DNA of 64,000 nucleotides, from contig JACCLO010000006.1 in assembly GCA_029448655.1 (NCBI GenBank), forward strand, positions 3,596,001 to 3,660,000, in the 5' to 3' direction. The DNA comes from Wolfiporia cocos (taxonomy: Eukaryota; Basidiomycota; Agaricomycetes; Polyporales; Phaeolaceae). The notes beneath the pieces were generated by a model. That model had not been told where the DNA came from, did no database searches, and worked only from the letters and a program-made list of their open reading frames with translations. Shown here in pieces: positions 53,101-63,400 of the stretch; the first letter of the stretch is position 1; every line of letters begins with the position of its first letter. The position numbers and the translations under genes are program-made.

Positions 53101-56100
53101 TTGATTCTGACGTTCGTGTATCCCCAACGAATGTCCAATTTAGAAAAGTACTTAGCTCGTTTTAACTTGTTGAGCAGCTCCGTGATCAGAGGGAGCGGGT
53201 ACCGATTCTTCTTGGTCATCTGGTTCAGCTTCCGATAGTCCTGAATGGGTCTCAGTTTCCCATCCTTCTTCTTGACAAAGAAGAATGGTGCCCCCCATGG
53301 TGACTTGGATGGTCGTATGCGTCCAGTTCGTAGCTGTTCTTCTAGAAAATCGTCTAACGCCTCTTGTTCTCGTGGCGATAGGGCATAGATCTTGCCGGCG
53401 TAGGGTTCGGAGTTCGGTAGGAGTTCTATGGCGTGATCCCACGGTCGTCTTTCGGGGAGTTGGTCGAATTCCGTTTCCTTAAACATGTCTTCGAATTCGT
53501 GTAAGTACTCGGGGACCACCTCTTCGAAAGTCTTGGCTTCCGTGGTTTTGCCGGTGGCAATGGCGATCTCGGTTGCCTTTGTCGCGCGGACTCGCTCAGC
53601 GATGTCGGCCCGGCACTCTTCCCTATTCCGTATCCAAGCGTCAGCGAAGATGTAATAAATATGATCACCATCCTCGATCTGCTCGTGTTCGCAGTCGCAG
53701 GTGAAGGTGATTCGGCGTTTCTTCCAGTCGATGGTGGGATTGTGGTCCTCCAACCAATCGAAGCCGAGGAATATGTCGGCCGAGCTCAGCTCGGTGACGT
53801 GGAACTTGCGCGTTTCCAAATGTGTGTCGATCTGCATCTGGAGTTCGACATAGTGCGTCATCTTGCCCGCAGCGTTGGTACTACCGTCAGCGTTGTACAG
53901 TTTGACGGGTCGGTCTAGTGGGAGTTGCTCGAGTTTGTGTTCCTCCACGTAGGCACGACTGATGACCGATCCCGTTGAACCGGAGTCTATCAGTGCCTTT
54001 GTGAAGAGGGCGCGTCCGTCAGGGCGGTGGAGGGTGATTGGTACTTCGATCTGCCTTCCCCGTTTTCCCGTCTGGATTACCACTACATTCCCTCTGAGTT
54101 TCTCACCAGTAGAGCCGAACCCCTGTGTTCCGCATCTGGTTTCCCTAATGCTTTTTACTATGCGCGTGTCTGGCGTCATATTGCATTCGAGTATAAATTG
54201 GGCGATTCTGCCCCCGTACTCGACCTGATAATCTGTTCCGGTCTGATTATTCAGTATGACTTTTAGCCGGCCGGTGTAGTCTTCGTCGACTACCCTGGCC
54301 TCCACGTTGACTCCCTTCAAGGCGAGTCCGGATCGTGGAGCTATGCGGCCGTATACACCGGGTGGCATTCGGATCATTATGCCGGTATCTACGGTGATAC
54401 GTTTCCCATTTGGTATAACGACTTCCTCCGCAGAGTGAAGGTCGTAACCCGCGGCTCCTTCGCTTTTGCGCTCAGGGGGGATTGCCCGCGGGTGGTCTAG
54501 GTATATGTCGAGCGTGACAGCCTTCTTCTTGGCTCGTCGGCGCCGCATTTTCTTTTCCGTCTTTTTCTGGACTGTAGGCTTAGATGCGTCTGCCATCTGC
54601 ACATCTGAGTCTACAACCGGGTCTACGTCCATTGGCACATAGTTTACATTAATAGAGGAATTAAGCACGGTTTTATCCTCCCGCCAAGCTCCGGTGGGAG
54701 GCTCCTCTGAGGCTGTTACAAACGAATCGTCGGAGCATGTTGAAGCTCCGTCGTCGTCACCAGGCGCCAAATCTACAGAACGTGGTACAGATATATAATC
54801 AAATATCGGGGCCCCGGTTCCTAGCCCATATAGTCCATCCACTGGTTCGTTACCCTCCGTGGCAGAGTCGGAGATAGAGACATTTACTGGTTCCTCGACC
54901 TTCAGAACTGAAAATTTATTATTAGAGAGGGGACGTACCTGAGTGAATCCGGCTTCCTTCGCAGCCTCCGGATTTTCCTTGGCCCATGCGGCCACCATTC
55001 GCACGAAGTCCTCCTGGGATACTTCCCCAAGGACTTTTTCTGCGGGTGGGCCTTCGACGGCCTGGTGGGTGCGCGCCGGTTGTGAGGGTCCGGCACCGGT
55101 GTTCCCTCCACTGGTAGCTGCTCAGGGCTTCCAGTTGGGTTGGTGCCAGACGGGCTTGTTGCAGCCCTTCCCTGGTGCCTCTGCTTGTGTTTTGCTGCAA
55201 GAGTGGCACTTCCTCTTGAGCAAGTTGGCCCGTTCTTCTGCGGTGGGCTCGGACCGCGTGGTTCCCGATGACGATGTTGCCGCCCGACCTTTTCCCTTGT
55301 CGGCGACGCCTTTACCCGTGTCACGACCGTGGCGCAGCTTTTCCTCGTTGCGGAGACGACGCATCGCATTGTCCGTATGGAGGATAGCTTGTTTCCAAGA
55401 TTCGTAGTCTTCCGGAATCTGGACATTGTATCCCCGTTGCGTTTTGTCGTTTACCGTGGCGGCGACGAAGGCGGAGTGTACTGCCGTGTAGATTTCCTTC
55501 GGGATGGCGGAGGTGACCCAGCGGTGAACAATCTGGTTCTCCTTGTCGTATTTTGCCTCCAAAAGAAGTCTTTCCAGCTCCTGAAAGTACTCCTCGCCCT
55601 TGCCGATGGTCATGCTGAGTTTTTCCGCAGCGACCGCCGACTTCTTTTCCAAGTCGGGGTCGTCAAATTTCTGGTGTAGCTCCCAAATGAAGCGTAACCA
55701 ACTCAGGTGCCATTGTCCGTCACGGTAGTGCTCCCGCGTGAAGGCCGTTACCCATGAATCTACCTTTGGTCCCCGTATCAACGAAATGGCCGTGCCGATC
55801 TTTTTGCTGTCTGTAAAGAGCAGCGGCCGGTTGTCGTCGATGTACAGTTTAAGGCGCATTACCCAGGCGATGAAGTTCTCGCCGGTGAAGGGTTTGGGTT
55901 CGCGCACCTTGGACTTGTACCGGGGATCGGGCTGTGGCTCCGGGAGCATTGAGTACGTGTCCCACTGTGAGCTGGCCGGTTTCTCGGGCTGCCACATCGA
56001 TGCCCGTGTTCCCTGAAGAGGCGCGGCTCTCCAGGTGTTCGCATGCACGTTTGCGGGGGGAGCCGACGGAGGGACCGGTGCTGCTGCCATAGCCGAGTAG

Positions 56101-56878
56101 GGGACCTGGGGTGTGATGACCGGGGGGTGTAGCCTGGCAGGAAGGGGTTCGTCTGCCGGGTGCCTGCGTTTGATGCCGGACGGGTTGCTGAATTCACCGG
56201 TGGGGGAGATCCCATGTGGACGGATCTCACCCAGTTTTCGACCGGCCGGAAGCGTTCTTCCGGGACCGATGGTACTGACCGACGGGGGGCAGAGTGCTGG
56301 CTGTGTAACGAGGCCGCATCTCCTGCCGCGATTGCATCTGCCTGGAGACGTTGTGCCTCCCGCAGGAATCGTGCCCCCATATCGGCGTTCCACACACCGG
56401 TTTGAACCATTGTCGCAGCTACCGTTTGACATCGAAAACCAAAGTCCGCCGTTGTCGGGTTGGGGGGGAACGCCCATTGCATAGCCAGGGGGGAGTTGAT
56501 GTGGGCTAAGGGACTCGCCCCTCGGATGGTGTTGGACTGTTCCTGGGTTACGCGGAGTACATGATCCAACCGTTCGATGCCGGGGCCTTGGTCCTCGACC
56601 GATCCTCCCAGGACTAGTGAGCGGGCGGGGCGATTCCCTCCGATGGTCGCGGTGTGTACCGAGGCGACTTCGACATTGGGTCGGGGGGCGTGTATGCTGT
56701 CTGCCACCGATAGTAATGCGAAGTCCTCTGGGAGACCATGTACTTGGTAGTTCACCCACTGCCCTGGGTGGAACGGGTTGTTGGTGCCGGCGACAGAGCC
56801 GGGAGGCGGGGCGTTGGCCGGGTTTGGTGGTTCGATCCTCGGGTTGCGGATGTAGTTGAGGTCATGTGGGGAGGCCAT
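50157..56878 (-). pseudogene. E4 Gag-Pol polyprotein, one frame in the family, broken here
   Basis: Order: Gag (from ATG 56878; NNPFHPGQWVNYQ), capsid-like region (PFTGENFIAWVMRLKLYI), Cys-rich segment (KCHSCSK, KGCNKPVWH), acidic linker, dUTPase (about 54500-54090), protease (ALIDSGSTGSV), RT, RNase H, integrase (SVDMIMG, SDRGPQF, QTERMN), a weak chromodomain-like segment (IELEVEWSDGTKTWE) and a ~150-residue unknown C-terminal domain ending in the LTR. Lesions relative to E5: loss of one G in a G run near 56122 (frameshift), CGA to TGA at 55122, RT YLDD to YLDN (Asn codon 52935-52937), dUTPase AGVVDEDY to ARVVDEDY (54294-54296) and GDRIAQ to GGRIAQ (54210-54212). Confidence 0.9.
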
Positions 56879-57636
56879 TGTATCGTAAGAGGAAGGTGTA
56901 TGTATGTAATGAAGAGTCGCGACTTTTGACTGCGCTACCCGCCCACTGTGGATCAGCCTATAGCTGCGATCGGGGTGGTAACTAGAAACAGTCGGTGTCC
57001 ACTCTTATCAGGAACCACCTCTTTTCGGAGATGTGCCAAGAAACGCCGAGGGGTTTTCTTCCCTCAGCCGGCGAGAAATTCCTGCCTCCAAAACCTCGTC
57101 CAGCCCCGAAGCTAATTCGGGATACCGGGGGCACGGGATCTAAACCCTTTTGTGATGGAGGGTCTAAAACCTATCGTATGTGGCCAAGTGGCCGTATAGT
57201 GTGAGCTGTGTCTCGCTCCTTCAGCCGCCTTGTGGGGCGCTGGGTTGTATAGTAACGGGGGGGCGGTAATGCCCGTATAGTGGCACGGTAATGCGCGTAT
57301 ATAGACGACCAGTGCCTCAGTACACTGCCACAGGGCCCCTTAACGCCTTTGATTATTACGCGTCGGGTGCACAATTACTGTGGTGGGGTTTTAACCCAAG
57401 ACCTTTACGCCGCGTTGCACGACGGTGGTCCAGTAGCTTTGAAGCAATGGTAGGAGTGGTCCCCTACACGCTGTTCGCAAGTATGATCCCCCAGAACCCT
57501 GTCCCTTGTCCCTGGGATACGGGAGGATAAGAGTTTATACACCCAAATCGACCGAAGTCAACTTGAGGGCGAAGAAACAATGCACTTTGCCCCTAGTGCG
57601 CCGGGGTTGTTCTGGAATGAACTCAGAACGGGGTGG
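56879..57636 (-). other. E4 untranslated leader
   Basis: About 750 nt, clearly homologous to the E5 leader (59676-60420), including inverted-repeat segments. No gene. Confidence 0.6.
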
Positions 57637-57647
57637 AGACTCGTCTT
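57637..57647 (-). promoter_or_regulatory. E4 self-priming primer-binding site
   Basis: AAGACGAGTCT (minus strand), 1 nt inside the 5' LTR, complements AGACTCGTCTT in the LTR (57742-57752, minus), about 30 nt after a TATATA box. Confidence 0.72.
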
Positions 57648-57648
57648 A

Positions 57649-58019
57649 TGACACAAGCGCTATCTCAAGCAACTACTCAGGGGAATATTACTCGCGTGGA
57701 AGCGTATTCCTAGTCTGAGGCTACTCAAGGCAACAAAGGCCAAGACGAGTCTGGGGTGCTCCCTGCTCGTCTGGCTGGTATATATGCTCGTAGGCTGTTT
57801 GTACATGTTTGGCTACTGTACAGTATTACGTAAGCTGATAGACCGTTTAGAGTATGGTAAAGCCTATCGTAGGTGTAGAGCCACATCAAGGGTGTCCGGG
57901 GTCTGTGTAAGCACGTGCGGGGTGTTCGGGGTCCTTGCACGTGATGCATAGGCGGGCGCTTAGATAAGATAAGGGTTGTCTCTAGTCGCAAGCTAGTTGG
58001 AGAAAATCGGCTTGTGACA
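57649..58019 (-). repeat. E4 5' LTR
   Basis: 371 bp, matches the other E4 LTR with no difference found by eye. Confidence 0.94.
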
Positions 58020-58215
58020 CACGTAGTGCGCGTCCGCGACGTACAGAGCGCGTTAGACGCCTGAGACGCGGTCACGAGACGGGGTTACCCACACCCGCCC
58101 TACCGAAATCTACCAGACGTTCTGGAGCGGTGGCACACAATTTCTTTTCGATGTCCGCTCGGCCTCATCCGTGTGGCACCGCTCCGAACGTCTGGGACCG
58201 AGACTAGGGGGTGGC

Positions 58216-58322
58216 TTCATGTGGTTTGGCCTGTGTGCCCTCGTTTCATTGAACAGCTTCAGTAGCCATACATGGAAGACTGGGTATATTTTCCACTTGG
58301 CAGGTAGAAGGAGCCGGTATGT
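58216..58322 (-). pseudogene. F integrase C-terminal piece
   Basis: The minus strand gives YPVFHVWLLKLFNETRAH and PNHMKPPP, parallel to E3 HPVFHAALLKPFNETRVH and PNHMKPPP. It joins 49292 when the MULE-like element is removed. Confidence 0.75.
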
Positions 58323-58744
58323 GATGTGTCACAAATTGATTATCTTCTGTATTTCCTGTCTGTGCACCTGTATAGCATGACTTTATCATAGATTAGATAC
58401 CGGGTTATCGTATCTTATCTTGTAGGTCAGGTGTACAGTACAGTAGCTAGTGTGACCATCACAGTCATCACCCTTTGTCACTAGGATGTGTACGGACCTG
58501 TGCATTAGGGTAGACATGCCTGCTTCCCCTGTATGTACTTATAGCGGCGACTGAGGCCTTACAGCCTCAGTGTTGTTATTCTCTTGACAACCGGGGTAAC
58601 CCCCTCTTACCTCATCTCTGCATGTGTGTGTGCCTGTGATGACAACTACTATCCTTGAACTTGCTAGTCTGGGGCCCATCAACCGCAAGTTACACCAGTT
58701 CGGTGTTATATTAGGGTCCCCCACTATCATGGGTCACACATACG
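58323..58744 (+). mobile_element. Probable solo LTR remnant inside F
   Basis: Starts TGTCACAAATTGATTATC near 58325 and interrupts the F integrase sequence between LGSIMT and LPAKWK. A TATA-like TATGTACTTATAG lies near 58532. The exact right end was not identified. Confidence 0.4.
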
Positions 58745-59291
58745 TAGTTCATGTCATGATGCTTCCCAATTTCTCTGTTATCCTCAATGGGCGCTTGCAC
58801 TTTGGTGCTAGCTTGTGAGACTCATATTGGAGGATAAGGTTCTTGCTGTCAAGCCAGACCTTGTCCCCCTTTTCAAATTGTGCGATATCATGGAGGAATC
58901 TCCCTGCCATCTGCTTCTGTGCTAGCTCATGCATGGTGATGGCCTTCTTCTGGGCATCTTGTGCATTCTTGAGTCGTTTGGTGGCTGCAGGTATGTGGGT
59001 GGCCTTTGTCTCTTCTGGTAGCCCTTGTGGGATGTACCCCATGATGATTTCAGAGGGGGACAGTTTCCCTTCGGTCCTTCACAAATTATGGGCAAATTGT
59101 TGGTTCATCTGCTTGGTCTGCCCATCGGTCTGGGGGTGGTATGCCATGCTGAGCACTGATTTGATTCCAAGGATTCAGCAGAGTTCTTTGAAGAGCTTTG
59201 AGGTGAACTGGGGGCCTCTGTCTGATATGATCTTTCAGGGGAGTCCATACTTAGAATATATTTGTCAGTGAGATATGTCTGCTGCCCCTTC
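58745..59291 (-). pseudogene. F integrase, core end and C-terminal part
   Basis: The minus strand gives MGYIPQGLPEETKATHIPAA, FEKGDKVWLDSKNLIL and ESHKLAPKCKRP, matching E3 MGYIPRGLPDEVETTQVPAA, FDKGDKVWLDAKNLHL and ESQKLAPKREGP. Integrase-core relics (YHPQTDGQTKQMNQ-like, broken) lie at 59050-59280. CpG-poor. E5 interrupts it at 59292. Confidence 0.75.
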
Positions 59292-59663
59292 TGTCACAAG
59301 CCGATTTTCTCCAACTAGCTTGCGACTAGAGACAACCCTTATCTTATCTAAACGCCCGCCTGTGCGTCACGTGCAAGGACCCCGAACACCCCACACGTGC
59401 CTACACAGACCCCGGACACCCTTGATGTGGCTCTACACCTACGATAGGGTTTACCATACTCTAAACGGTCTATTAGATTACGTAATACTGTACAGTAGCC
59501 AAACAATGTACAAACAGCCTAGGAGTATATATGCTGGGACGGTCTCGGGCTAACACCCCAGACTCGTCTTGGCCTTTGTTGCCTTGAGTAGCCTCAGACT
59601 AGGAATACGCTTTCACGCGAGTAATATTCCCCTGAGTAGTTGCTTGAGAATACGCTTGTGTCA
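59292..59663 (+). repeat. E5 5' LTR
   Basis: 372 bp, TGTCACAAGCC...TTGTGTCA, with scattered differences from the E4 LTR. TATATATG box near 59526; inferred transcript start AGACTCGTCTT at 59560-59570. Confidence 0.92.
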
Positions 59664-59664
59664 T

Positions 59665-59675
59665 AAGACGAGTCT
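59665..59675 (+). promoter_or_regulatory. E5 self-priming primer-binding site
   Basis: AAGACGAGTCT, exact 11-nt complement of 59560-59570. Confidence 0.72.
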
Positions 59676-60420
59676 CCTCCCCGTTCTGAGTTCATTCCAG
59701 AACAACCCCGGCGCACTAGGGGCAAAGTGCACTGTTTCTTCGCCCTCGAGTTTCGACTCGGGTGTCTAAACCTTTATCCTCCCGTATCCCAGGGACAAGG
59801 GACTGGGTTCTGGGGGACATACACTTGTGAACAGCGTGTAGGGGACCACTCCTACCGTTGTCTCTAAGCTACTGGGCCACCGTCGTGCAATACGGCGTAA
59901 AGGCTTTGGGTTTCAACCCCACCGTAGTAGACGTGTACCCGACGCGAAATAATCAAAGGCGTTAAGGGGCCCTACGGCAGATTACAGAGGCACTGGGCAC
60001 CTATTTACGCGCATTACCGCGCCACTATACGGGCATTACCGCCCCCTCGTTACTATACAACCCAGCGCCCCACAAGGCGGCTGAAGGAGCGCGACACAGC
60101 TCACACCATACGGCCACTTGGCCCAATACGATAGTTTTTAGACCCTCCATCCCAAGGGTTTAGATCCCGTGCCCCCGGTATCCCGAATTAGCTTCGGGGC
60201 TGGACGAGGTTTCGGAGGCAGAGATTACTTGCCGGCCTTGGGCTGAAAACCCCTTGGCGTTTCTTGGCGCACCTCCGAAAAGAGGTGGTCTCTGAATAGA
60301 GTGGAGAAACAGTTTCTAGTTACCACCCCGATCGCAGCTATAGGCTGATCCACAGTGGGCGGGTAGCGCTGTTTTTCGCGACTCTACATTTCCTACATAC
60401 AAACTTCATTACGATACGAT
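59676..60420 (+). other. E5 untranslated leader
   Basis: About 745 nt, aligned along its length with the E4 leader; contains small hairpins such as CTCGAGTTTCGACTCGGG. No gene. Confidence 0.6.
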
Positions 60421-63400
60421 GGCCGCCCCGCACAACCTCGAATACATCCGCGGCCCCCGACCCGAACACATCCCGCTCCCCGACGGCACACCCACGGTCA
60501 CCAACAACCCGTTCCACCCAGGGCAGTGGGTGAATTATCAAGTGCATGGGCTACCCGAGGACTTCGCACTACTCTCGGTAGCCGACAGCATCCACGCCCC
60601 CCGCCCCAACATCGAAGTCGCCCCGGCCCACACCGAAACGATAGGACAGGCATCCCCCGGTCGCTCGCTCCCCTTAGGAGCATCGGTAGAGGATAATGGT
60701 CCTGGGCTCGAGCGACTGGAACAGGCATTCCAGTTGGCAAGGGAGCAATCTAACACCATCCGCGGCGCGAGTCCCCTAGCACATGTCGACTCGCCCCTGG
60801 CTCTACAATGGGCGTTCCCCCCCAACCCAACCTCGGCGGACTTCGGGTTTCGGTGTCAAACGGTAGCGGCAACAATGGTTCAGACCGGTGTGTGGAACGC
60901 CGACATGGGAGCACGGTTCCTGCGGGAGGCACAACGTCTCCAGGCAGATGCAATCGCGGCAGGGGATGCGGCATCGCTACACAGCCAGCACTCCGCCCCC
61001 CGTCGGTCAGTACCATCGGTCCCGGAAGAACGTTTCCGGCCGGTAGAAAATTGGGTGAGATCCGTCCACATGGGATCCCCACCACCGGTGAACCCCGCAA
61101 CCCGTCCGGCAACCCGAGGATCGAACGGCTCCAGGCAGACGAACCCATTCCTGCCCGGATACACCCCCCCGGTCATCACCCCGCAGGTCCCCTTCTCGGT
61201 CATGGCAGCACAGCCCCCGGTCCCTCTGTCGGTAGCACCACAGACAGCGCATGTGAACACCTGGAGAGCCGCGCCTCTCCCGGGAACGCGTGCGTCTATG
61301 TGGCGGCCCGAGAAACCGGCGAGCTCGCAATGGGATGCGTACTCAATGCTCCCGGAGCCGCAGCCTGACCCCCGGTACAAGTCCAAGGTGCGCGAACCCG
61401 AACCCTTCACCGGCGAGAACTTCATCGCCTGGGTAATGCGCCTGAAACTGTACATCGACGACAACCGGCCGCTGCTCTTCACGGACAGCAAGAAAATCGG
61501 CACGGCCATCTCGTTGATACGGGGACCAAAAGTGGACGCATGGGTAACGGCCTTCACGCGGGAACACTACCGTGACGGACAATGGCATATGAGTTGGTTA
61601 CGCTTCATCTGGGAGCTACACCAAAAGTTCGACGACCCCGACTTGGAAAAGAAGTCGGCGGTTGCCGCGGAAAAACTCAGCATGACCATCGGCAAGGGCG
61701 AGGAGTACTTCCAGGAACTAGAAAGACTTCTTTCGGAGGCGAAATACGACAAGGAGAACCAGATAGTACATCGCTGGGTCACCTCCGCCATCCCGAAAGA
61801 GATCTACACGGCAGTACACTCCGCTTTCGTCGCCGCCACGGTAAACGACAAATCGCAACGGGGATACAACGTCCAGATTCCGGAAGACTACGAATCCTGG
61901 AAGCAGGCCATCCTCCGTACGGACAATGCGATGCGTCGTCTCCGCGACGAAGAAAAGCTGCGCCACGGTCGTGACACGGGTAAGGGCGTCGCCGACAAAG
62001 GAAAGGGTCGGGCGACAACATCGTCATCGGGAACCACGCGGCCGGAGCCCACCGCGGAAGAACGGGCCAACTTGCTCAAGAGGAAGTGCCACTCTTGCAG
62101 CAAGACACAAGCAGAGGCACCAGGGAAGGGCTGCAACAAGCCCGTCTGGCACCAACCCAACTGGAAGCCCCGAGCAGCTACCAGTGGAGGGAACACCGGT
62201 GCCGGACCCTCACAACCGGCGCGCACCCGCCAGGCCGTCGAGGCACCACCAGCAGAAAAAGTCCTTGGGGAAGTATCCCAGGAGGACTTCGTGCGAATGG
62301 TGTCCGCTTGGGCCAAGGAAAATCCGGAGGCTGCGAAGGAAGCCGGATTCACTCAGGTACGTCCCCTCTCTAATAATAAATTTTCAGTTCTGGAGATCGA
62401 GGAACCAGTAAATATCTCTATCTCCGAATCTGCCTCGGAGGGTAACGAACCGGTGGATGGACTATATGGGCTAGGAACCGGGGCCCCGATATTTGATTAC
62501 ATATCTGTACCACGTTCTGTAGACTTGGCGCCTGGTGACGACGACGGAGCTTCAACATGCTCCGACGATTCGTTTGTAACAGCCTCAGAGGAGCCTCCCA
62601 CCGGAGCTTGGCGGGAGGATAAAACCGTGCTTAATTCCTCTATCAATGTAAACTATGTGCCAATGGACGTAGACCCGGTTGTAGACTCAGATGTGCAGAT
62701 GGCAGACGCATCTAAGCCTACAGTCCAGAAAAAGGCAGAAAAGAAAGTGCGGCGTCGACGAGCCAAGAAGAAGGCTGTCACGCTCGACATATACTTAGAC
62801 CACCCGCGGGCAATCCCCCCTGAGCGAAAAAGCGAAGGAGCCGCGGGTTACGATCTTCACTCCGCGGAGGAAGTCGTTATACCAAACGGGAAGCGTATCA
62901 CCGTGGATACAGGCATAATGATTCGAATGCCACCCGGTGTATATGGCCGCATAGCTCCACGATCCGGACTTGCCTTGAAAGGGGTCGACGTGGAGGCCGG
63001 TGTAGTCGATGAAGACTACACCGGTCGGTTAAAAGTCATACTGAATAATCAAACTGGAACAGATTATCAGGTCGAGTATGGGGACAGAATCGCCCAGTTC
63101 ATACTCGAATGCAACATGACACCAGACACGCGCATAGTAAAAAGCATTAGGGAAACCAGACGCGGAACACAGGGGTTCGGCTCTACTGGTGAGAAACTCA
63201 GAGGGAATGTGGTGGTAATCCAGACGGGGAGACGGGGACGGCAGATCGAAGTACCGATCACCCTCCACCGCCCGGACGGACGTGCCCTCTTCACAAAGGC
63301 ACTGATAGACTCCGGTTCAACGGGATCGGTCATCAGTCGTGCCTATGTAGAGGAACACAAACTCGAGCAACTCCCACTAGACCGACCCGTCAAACTGTAC

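Larger units (their letters stand above)
49824..58019 (-). mobile_element. E4: Ty3/Gypsy element with dUTPase upstream of protease, minus strand
   Basis: 8196 bp, 371-bp LTRs (49824-50194 and 57649-58019) with no difference seen, and a perfect CACGT duplication (49819-49823 and 58020-58024). Single gag-pol frame with one frameshift, one stop and mutated active sites. Inserted in the MULE-like element. Confidence 0.95.
49293..58206. mobile_element. MULE-like non-autonomous DNA transposon, 713 bp, split by E4
   Basis: Terminal inverted repeats of about 118-126 bp (49293-49410 and 58081-58206) begin TAGTCTCGGT and share AGATTTCGGTAGGGCGGGTG. A 9-bp duplication GGGGGTGGC (49284-49292 and 58207-58215) flanks it, and removing it restores the F reading frame at KPPP of the integrase/chromodomain linker. 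Nine-bp duplications with long TIRs fit Mutator-like elements; hAT (8 bp) is the alternative. No transposase. Net of E4 and its duplication it is 713 bp. Confidence 0.75.
25993..59291 (-). mobile_element. F: decayed E3-family Gypsy element, minus strand, split by several insertions
   Basis: Pieces in minus-strand 3'-to-5' order: LTR (25993-26550), ORF3 end (26590-26875), ORF3 middle (46162-46272), ORF3 start and chromodomain (48490-49292), integrase C-terminal segment (58216-58322) and upstream integrase (58745-59291). Each piece continues the protein of the previous one when compared with E3, so they were once contiguous. Interruptions: the E1-like solo LTR stack (26876-46161), unknown DNA (46273-48489), the MULE-like element (49293-58206), unknown DNA (58323-58744) and E5 (from 59292). 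F has lost most CpG dinucleotides. Confidence 0.8.
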
